Source: Oppiella nova | Taxonomy: Eukaryota; Arthropoda; Arachnida; Sarcoptiformes; Oppiidae | Reading direction: 5' to 3' | NCBI GenBank assembly: GCA_905397405.1 | Contig: CAJPVJ010000267.1 | Span: 1 to 29,719 of the forward strand | Length of the DNA stretch: 29,719 nucleotides | Shown: one piece after another, positions 23,288 to 29,719 of the stretch | Layout: the number at the start of each line of letters is the position of its first letter | How positions within the stretch are numbered: position 1 is the stretch's first letter | The notes under the pieces: model-generated | Told to the model about the DNA's origin: nothing | The model's database searches: none | What the model saw: the letters and a program-made list of their open reading frames with translations, nothing else | Position numbers and translations under genes: made by a program

Positions 23288-24663
23288 TATAACTTAATAT
23301 ACTATTTGTATTTTTGAAAGTTATGAATTGTATTAATGAGATTATTTTACTTTCAAGTTGGATCAACACATATTGGATGAAATTAATTAAATGTTTTATT
23401 ATTTACATATACAGTGTAAGTTATACTACATTGAGATGTCATTAATTATAAGTAAATTAATTATTAATTAATAGCCAAGTGGGAGATTAGATCACTTAAG
23501 TTAATACACTTAAGTTATAGATCAGATTATAGTTCACATCAAAAGCTATTTAATTTGATATTTGATTTTGAAATTAATTATTTTGTTTACCCAAACCAAT
23601 GTCTTATTTATAGATATAATTATAATATTATAATAGACTTATTGAAAGCAATGTTGTTGTGCTATACATACTTTATTACATACAAGTGATGATCGCATTT
23701 CAATAATGAAATGTTGAAATACCACATATTATTAACATTACATGATCTATCAATCTATATAAATTCATAGTAATAAACTTATATTATAATAAAAATATTC
23801 AGTAATTCCTTGAAAATAAGTTTGTAGAGTAAATAAGATTTTAATATAAAATAATTTATTTTGATATAACATATACTGTATTAGGATAATAATTAATATA
23901 ATATAATTTGTTTTATTTTATTATAATTTTAATAAGAATAGAGATAATTTTCTAATCGAAAACTATACCAAGAATACAAATAAACAAATTTTATATCGAT
24001 TTTGATATGAACGAAATATTGAAGGGAAAATAATTAATCATATTAAGCATATTTATGTATGGCTCCGGAGATTATGAAAAATAAAAATTCATCTTTTGAT
24101 AATCAACTGTAATCGTGGAGATCTATTATAAAACTTGAATTTATAGATGAAAATTATTATTAATTATCTAACATTAATAGTATTATTAATTAGAATATCA
24201 AATATTATACTACTGTACTGTATACGATATTAATTAAATTACTGTAGAAATAATAAGGATTTATATTTATTTTATAATTATTAATTAACTTAATTTCTTA
24301 CTTGTGATCAGCAAAAGGGAATTCATGATTGGCATCCCATCTACCGGCGCTGTTTTCTGAGTATTTGTCTGGGAAATGATGCGATATATGGTTCGGTATC
24401 TCAGGTATCCCAGCTGAATTATGACCAGTATTATCGTAATTATAATACCACTGGTAATGTTTATGGATCCCATTTGAGCCCTGGAGTCCAGTGGCTACCG
24501 GTGTTGATGGGACGGCTGGTGATGATGGGTGTACGCCATGACCACTGATCAGTTGGTGATGTCGTTCAAAGTTATGGTTTAGATTGAAATCATAGCCCGA
24601 TTCATATGAATTGTGAATTATTAGCGATAGAAATACAATTTTAATTTTTAGTACAATATTCAT
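21528..24663 (-). CDS. Orphan secreted His-rich, cysteine-free protein (two exons, complete)
   Basis: Exon 1 (24663-24302) and exon 2 (22155-21528) join through a consensus donor (CACAA/GTAAGA) and acceptor (TTTAAAG/CGATAG). The phase-2 splice gives codon Asn121, and the product is 329 residues (990 nt with TGA). Only this frame stays open across exon 2, which is visibly GC-richer than the intron. Residues 1 to about 16 form a hydrophobic signal peptide (MNIVLKIKIVFLSLII). Next come a His/Pro-rich part (30-100), a proline-isoleucine stretch (DIPAIPPIAAIPGIPEL, 132-148), an Asn/His/Gln-rich low-complexity region (165-200), and a more complex C-terminal segment (about 230-329) with Trp, Tyr and HHSH. 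I count about 37 His (11%) and no Cys. RRSYRR (123-128) and KWKR (238-241) are possible basic processing sites. I recognise no family. Metal binding, or a cuticular, salivary or silk-like matrix role, is only suggested by composition. Confidence 0.8.
22534..22561. repeat. (AG)n microsatellite, intronic
   Basis: A pure AG tract of about 28 bp inside the His-rich gene intron. Confidence 0.97.
22753..22787. repeat. Left arm of a perfect 35-bp inverted repeat
   Basis: This arm begins TCCCACTCATTTATCTCCC and is the exact reverse complement of 23221-23255. The arms are 433 bp apart and both lie in the His-rich gene intron. The transcript could fold into a 35-bp hairpin stem. Confidence 0.95.
23189..23220. 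repeat. (GA)n microsatellite, intronic
   Basis: A pure GA tract of about 32 bp directly abutting the right arm of the inverted repeat. Confidence 0.97.
23221..23255. repeat. Right arm of a perfect 35-bp inverted repeat
   Basis: This arm begins TTATTTTTGTTGAAATGGG and is the exact reverse complement of 22753-22787. It sits between two long GA tracts (23189-23220 and 23254-23282), an arrangement the left arm does not share. An inverted copy pasted into or next to a GA tract is a likely origin. Confidence 0.95.
23254..23282. repeat. (GA)n microsatellite, intronic
   Basis: A pure GA tract of about 29 bp, the second of the pair flanking the inverted-repeat arm. Confidence 0.97.
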
Positions 24664-27600
24664 GGGAAACGTTTAATAGATATGTTGATTAATATTTTTC
24701 AGATATTAAGCTGCGTTTATTAAATAAATAAATACACTAACAAATACCAAATTATTGTATATCGACTAATTAAATTACATAACAAAATTTGGTAATATTT
24801 ATTTCTATAATATTACGTGAAAATTAACATATTAATTAAACTGACAATTAAAAGTTACTAAAATTATGCTTATATTGATAACAACAACAACATAAAGTAG
24901 CTATAAACACAATCAAAATTATTAATTAATTTAATATATATTAAAAATATAAATTATTAAGAAATGATTTAGTTTCAGAAAGTCAGTCTTCAAATACTAT
25001 TCAATAAAAACATTATAATCAGCGCAAAGACTAAAGACATTAAAATAAAAAAATAACTTTCATTACATAGTGTTACAAAACTTTTACTTTCATACGGATT
25101 GCATGACATATTATCTCGGTATCCATAAGCGGGTCAACATAATCAACACAATTCCTATTGTATAACAAATGGTGATCCAACCAAAGGGGAGAGTATTTAA
25201 TGTGTACTCAAAACAAAATTCAAGATCCCCGTCCCTCTCGCATACTACTAAACACTTTTATTGTATAAACATAGATATCATACATACAATGCAAATGAAT
25301 ACAAATTATATGAATTTTGTTTTACCACAAACAAGGCGTTTATTATGCGCTTTCTATACATATGCAAAGGGGCTTAAAGTTTTCAATTTATAAACTCTTT
25401 AATAGTTAGCCAATTATAAAAAACAATGAAATATGTTTATATAAAGTTATTATTTTAATTAAAATTAATAAAATTTATATTTGAAAAATTTATTGAGCAA
25501 TGTATCAATCAATTTACAGTTAACATATTATATCCCCATTGCATACATGAAACCAAATTTATTATTAAAGAACTTCCTTAAAATTTGTATATATTTTTAT
25601 AAATTATATGTTTGACTCTAATAGGGGTTTCACAACCATTCAGTGAATGTGATGTTATTATATAATTATTTTTACGGTATATTATATTTATTAATATCAT
25701 AATGTAATAGAAATATAGACAAAACATATCTTTGTAGTATACATTTTCTAAAAAATAATAAAAATATTGCTAATAAAAAATTAAAGATTGGCAAAATTAT
25801 ATAAATTAAACTTTTTATTTCTTAACATTAGATTATTGTTTTTATAAAAAAAATTATTTAAGGCACGACTTGATAATTACATAATAAAAATGACCCTTTA
25901 TTTTTTTGTTAGTTTTTAAATATTTACTAACTTTATGAGTAAAGTAACTAAATATTTTAATTTTAATTTATATAAAATATTTAAGAAAAACTGATTATTA
26001 AGTCCAATAATAAGGATATAGTGAACGGAAATGATAGGCAAATACAGTATTGGAAATCTAGTGCTCAAAGTATTTATAATTATATGAATAAGTCATTGAA
26101 TTAGATTTCACAAACATATTTTAATTATTAATCTAACATTTATTTCGTATTAAAGTATAAATAAATAATTTTTTATTTTATTTTAAGTTTTACAAAAATA
26201 ATTAATATTGCTTTAATAAATTATAATTTTATAAATCTATTTTGAGAAAATAAAATCTATATCAATATCAATTAATGCGTTTGTAATTTTTATTTCAAAT
26301 TATACAAATATGAGTAAACAAATATAAAGTAGAGAATCATTAATATATTTTATATGTGAATATATTTTTAATAAAATAGACAATAGGAATAGAGATATAG
26401 TTTAGTATTATCATTTATAATAACTTATAAAAACTTTCACATACAGAATAATAAATAATTAAGAGATAATACATGATTTAGTAAATAATACACCTGTTAT
26501 AATCAAGTAAGCCATGGGAACAGGAAGTGTTAACTTTCATTAGTTTTAATGATGTCCAATAAATATAAGGAATTAATTAAAACCGACATTTAGATTAAAT
26601 ATTAAGACTAGACATCTGATTTATTTTTAATTGAATTAAATCTGAATTCCTATTTGAAACTTTTATCTAATACAGTATGAACCTGATTTTTGTTTTATTT
26701 GTTATACATTTAACCTGTATTTTAAATCTGGTTCTTATGATTATTATTGTTTATATATTTTGTTTGATTTGTTTGATGTAGAAAAAGTATAATGAAATTA
26801 TCGTGAGATTTAAATAGTGATAGTAAATAATATGTTTTAATTTTATTTGCAATATATGATAAGTAATAATTGACATTAGTAAATGTATAAACTAGTCTAA
26901 AATATATATATTTGTGATAGTGAAAGTTTTCATTTGTAGACTTTACACTCAACACTAAACAACAAACTGTTTAGATACTGTATTTGGTCATTATAAATAT
27001 ATCATAAATTTTAAAAATAAATAACTTTTAAATAAAATAGGTTCTCCACTGCTACCAAAGCCAAAAATATCATAAATTCAATGTAGTTTACTATATTTTT
27101 CTATGATATAATTTATTACTATTTTAAAAATAATAAAAATCACAATAATAAATAACTTAAAATATAATAGTATCAAAAACACCACGCGTGATATTGAATT
27201 CAATTGTCAAATATATAAAAATTCATTCATAAAAAAATTTATTTTCCCCAAAATATTTCTAATATAGAATTGAATACAATTGTGTAATACTGTACTGTCA
27301 AAAAAGTCTGAACAAATATTTATCGCCTTAAATGATTAGGCAAAAACACACATAACAAAATCATTCACAAAATTACTAAAATCAATTTTTTTGTAAAATA
27401 AACCCTTTAAATATACATTAATTGTATTATAGTATAGTATTTGTGACATATTTGCTTTGATTAAATATGATTACATTTATACGGTAAAGTTATTTTATAA
27501 TATTTTTACTTAAAACACTAAAAAAGTAGCCGTGGTTAATTTATCAATTTGCTATACATAATGGAATATATTCTCAATCGACTAAATCATTGTCAGCATA

Positions 27601-29118
27601 AAAATGATTTTTTTCGCAATTTGTATCCCGTGTATATTATTGAAGTTCAAGAATTTACAAATAATTGCATTTTAATTGCTAGCTTAGTAATTGTTTTAAT
27701 ACAGTAGTCGCAACAATAATGACATTTAAGAAAACGAAAGCATTATAAATGAAATAAATATATTTGTGTCTAATTTATTGTCGTCACAAATGACTGAATT
27801 TATCATAATTTCATTTAATATTAATACGTATTTGCATTATAAATACGGTTGCGATTAGAAATGATTTTCTCTATTTTCAACAATGAATTAATTCATATAA
27901 TGTATGGATTAAAGCATAAACTAATAATATTTAATAAATGGACAAAATCCTATGTTAGATATGGAGGGGAATGAATAAACACATTTATATTAGACGAGAA
28001 ATTAAATAGTAAATGGCTTTATTATAAGTTGTATTTTTAATAAAAGACAATTAAATGTTTTAAAAATTAATTTATATATGATTGCCGTAATCAATTATTT
28101 TAAAATAAAATATTAAATATAATAGTAATAGTAAGGGTATTAACAATTTTTAGAAAATTACTTAACTAAGATATTAACCTTAAAAACAAAAGTAAATGAA
28201 CATGCCATTTAAATATCTTTTAAGTGTATTTGAATAACGTCAATTCAATTATATTTCTAATGTTTATAAACAAGTTAGATGATTTGTATTAAAAATCTTA
28301 ACATTTATATAAAAATTTAAATACCTAAAGATTTTGCAATAAAAATAATGAAAATGTTTTTTTTATATAAAAAAGCGACATTTCATTGAATCTATTCTTA
28401 TTTATACTCGTAATGCATATTGAAATCATCGATATTGTAAAATGATGAGTATCGGGTAACTCAATAATTAATAAAATGTAGAATGCAAATATTTAAAAAT
28501 GATTATATAAATTTATATATGATAAATGTTAAATAGAGACATAAATAGCAATAATATCGGAATAAAAAGCTTTTCTTAGTATTCACAACAAAACATATTT
28601 GTCATAAAGATTGTAATAAAGAGATTATTTCCAATTGATTTCATCTGAAATATAATATTTTTAATGATTGTTTTAATTTAATTAAAAAAATATATTTAAA
28701 AATCCTAAGCAATAACAGTGAACGCATCACTAAAACTAATGGATTCCTATAATTAGTGAAAATATGAAATACAAAAGCTTTTTCTCGTTTAGTCATTGCT
28801 TTGATTTATGGAAAAGTGATATAAAAAGTGTTGTTTTTAGTGAACACAGAAAATATCTACTCGTCATTTGCAAAATGGGATTCAATATTATCTGACAGTT
28901 AATTTACTTATTAATTTAATATTCTCGTATTAATACTAATTATTGTATTCATCAAAGAATAGAAATATTCTGTAATTTATTTCATTGAGTGTTTTATAAC
29001 AGAAAAGTGATGTCTAAACAATTGGTATAAAATAATTGTTATTATATCTAAATACAAGAATTTTTGTTTTAAAGAATTTTACTAAAAAATCCGATTCTTT
29101 ATATTAAACGTCAAATAG
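24664..29118. other. AT-rich non-coding DNA between the His-rich gene and the ATPase exon
   Basis: The 5' flank of the minus-strand His-rich gene lies at its left end. No distinctive promoter motif stands out. A slightly GC-richer patch near 25120-25245 belongs to a 74-codon plus-strand frame that lacks protein-like character. A 77-codon minus frame at 26722-26955 is low complexity. I see nothing else. Confidence 0.55.
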
Positions 29119-29373
29119 TATGATATTAGAGATGCCGGGGCTGAGGGCAGGGATCTCATGGATGAAAACCAGAATGTCCAGACAATTAGCCATCACAAAA
29201 AGGGTGCCAAGAATGCAAGAATCGTGTCGAAAGACGACAAAAAGGGTAAACCAAAGGGTAAGAAGTCTAAGAAAAAGGATGACATGGATAAGCTCAAGGG
29301 TGAAGTGGAAATGGATGACCACCGTATTCCCATTGCTGAGCTATGCCGCCGACTACAGACTAATACAGAAACT
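29119..29373 (+). CDS. Na+/K+-ATPase alpha subunit, N-terminal exon (gene continues beyond window)
   Basis: The frame from ATG 29158 gives a Lys-rich N-terminal tail (KKGKPKGKKSKKKDD), then MDKLKGEVEMDDHRIPIAEL and CRRLQTNTET. This matches the conserved start of the cytosolic A-domain region of Na+/K+-ATPase alpha chains (polylysine cluster, D-L-K-x-E-V-x-x-D-D-H, x-E-L-x-x-R, T-N-x-E-T-G). The exon ends at a consensus donor (ACT/GTAAGC, GT at 29374), where the next residues in the family would be GLT. The frame is open upstream of the ATG to two possible acceptors: AAATAG ending at 29118 (phase 0, adding YDIRDAGAEGRDL) or ATTAG ending at 29129 (phase 2). The encoded pump is a P2C-type P-type ATPase that exchanges 3 Na+ for 2 K+ at the plasma membrane. 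Only the N-terminus is here; transmembrane helices and the DKTG phosphorylation site would lie in later exons. Whether 29158 is the true start or an internal Met is open. Confidence 0.82.
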
Positions 29374-29719
29374 GTAAGCAAATATAACTAAGTTTTTATC
29401 ACAATATAATATAAACTTAAAATAACTGTTAGTCAATTGGTCACTACATTTCTCAGTAATTATATTCATTTTTGTCATAAATTTTTTATGTTTAATGTTT
29501 AGGTAATGTAATTACAGTTAGGCAAATGTTCAATTTATTGGTAGTATTTCAAGTTGAAATTTTCAACGTTTCGACAAAGTTTAATTAGATTTAATACTAA
29601 ATTATAGGTTTTAAAACTATTTAAAGAGTTGCATTGCGGATAATTTTATTAGCCATTATAAATTTATTAGTTTATACTGTACAAGTAAAAGCTTTAAAAT
29701 ATGGTTTTAGGAAATTAGA
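29374..29719 (+). other. Start of the intron following the ATPase exon
   Basis: It begins with donor GTAAGC and stays AT-rich to the window edge. No further exon is visible, so the next coding segment lies outside. Confidence 0.7.

Larger units (their letters stand above)
22156..24301 (-). other. Intron of the His-rich gene (2146 bp)
   Basis: Phase-2 intron with GTAAGA donor and TTTAAAG acceptor on the minus strand. It is strongly AT-rich and holds three GA tracts and a perfect 35-bp inverted repeat, each listed separately. The first in-frame codon after exon 1 is completed by the donor itself as AAG and followed at once by TAA, so unspliced RNA would stop exactly at the exon border. Confidence 0.8.

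Noticed and set aside
25169-25393. 74-codon plus-strand frame near a GC-richer patch
   Set aside because: No recognisable motif or exon signals, and the composition becomes random AT-rich translation after the first 25 codons.
29104-29381. Other frames overlapping the ATPase exon on both strands
   Set aside because: They have no family similarity. The frame through ATG 29158 matches the Na+/K+-ATPase alpha N-terminus.

Overview
The window is eukaryotic nuclear DNA, very AT-rich (my estimate is about three quarters or more A+T). It has spliced genes, both short (73 bp) and long (>2 kb) introns, and many (GA)n/(CT)n microsatellites. Two minus-strand genes and one plus-strand coding exon can be read with confidence. 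The gene content (a secreted family-16 glucanase with introns, a Na+/K+-ATPase alpha-subunit N-terminal exon, an orphan His-rich secreted protein) points to an invertebrate, most likely an arthropod. An acariform or oribatid-type mite is my best guess, but the sequence alone does not prove it.

Layout. 1-8780: AT-rich DNA with CT/GA tracts and no convincing gene. 8781-9672: a 381-bp segment present twice in direct orientation, 511 bp apart. Each copy carries a TATA box, an AP-1-type heptamer and a 13-bp palindrome, and the last 128 bp are identical, so this looks like a duplicated core promoter. 9779-9836: a GC-richer, exon-like island with a good acceptor and donor, ending in a short in-frame ATG peptide. 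16145-17294 (minus): a complete three-exon gene for a 279-residue secreted GH16 endo-beta-1,3-glucanase with an intact catalytic motif. 20315-20554: a MITE-like element with 14-bp perfect terminal inverted repeats. 21528-24663 (minus): a two-exon gene for a 329-residue, cysteine-free, His-rich secreted protein of no family I recognise. Its 2.1-kb intron holds three GA tracts and a perfect 35-bp inverted repeat. 29119-29373 (plus): the N-terminal exon of a Na+/K+-ATPase alpha subunit, which continues beyond the window.

How the parts may relate. The exon-like island at 9779-9836 ends in phase 0, and the ATPase exon can start in phase 0 at 29119. One coherent hypothesis is that the duplicated promoter and this island are the 5' end of the ATPase gene. 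The glucanase and the His-rich gene would then be nested, antisense, in a roughly 19-kb first intron. This is inference and needs transcript data. The glucanase would act outside cells on fungal or algal beta-1,3-glucan (digestion or antifungal defence). The His-rich protein is secreted but its role is unknown.
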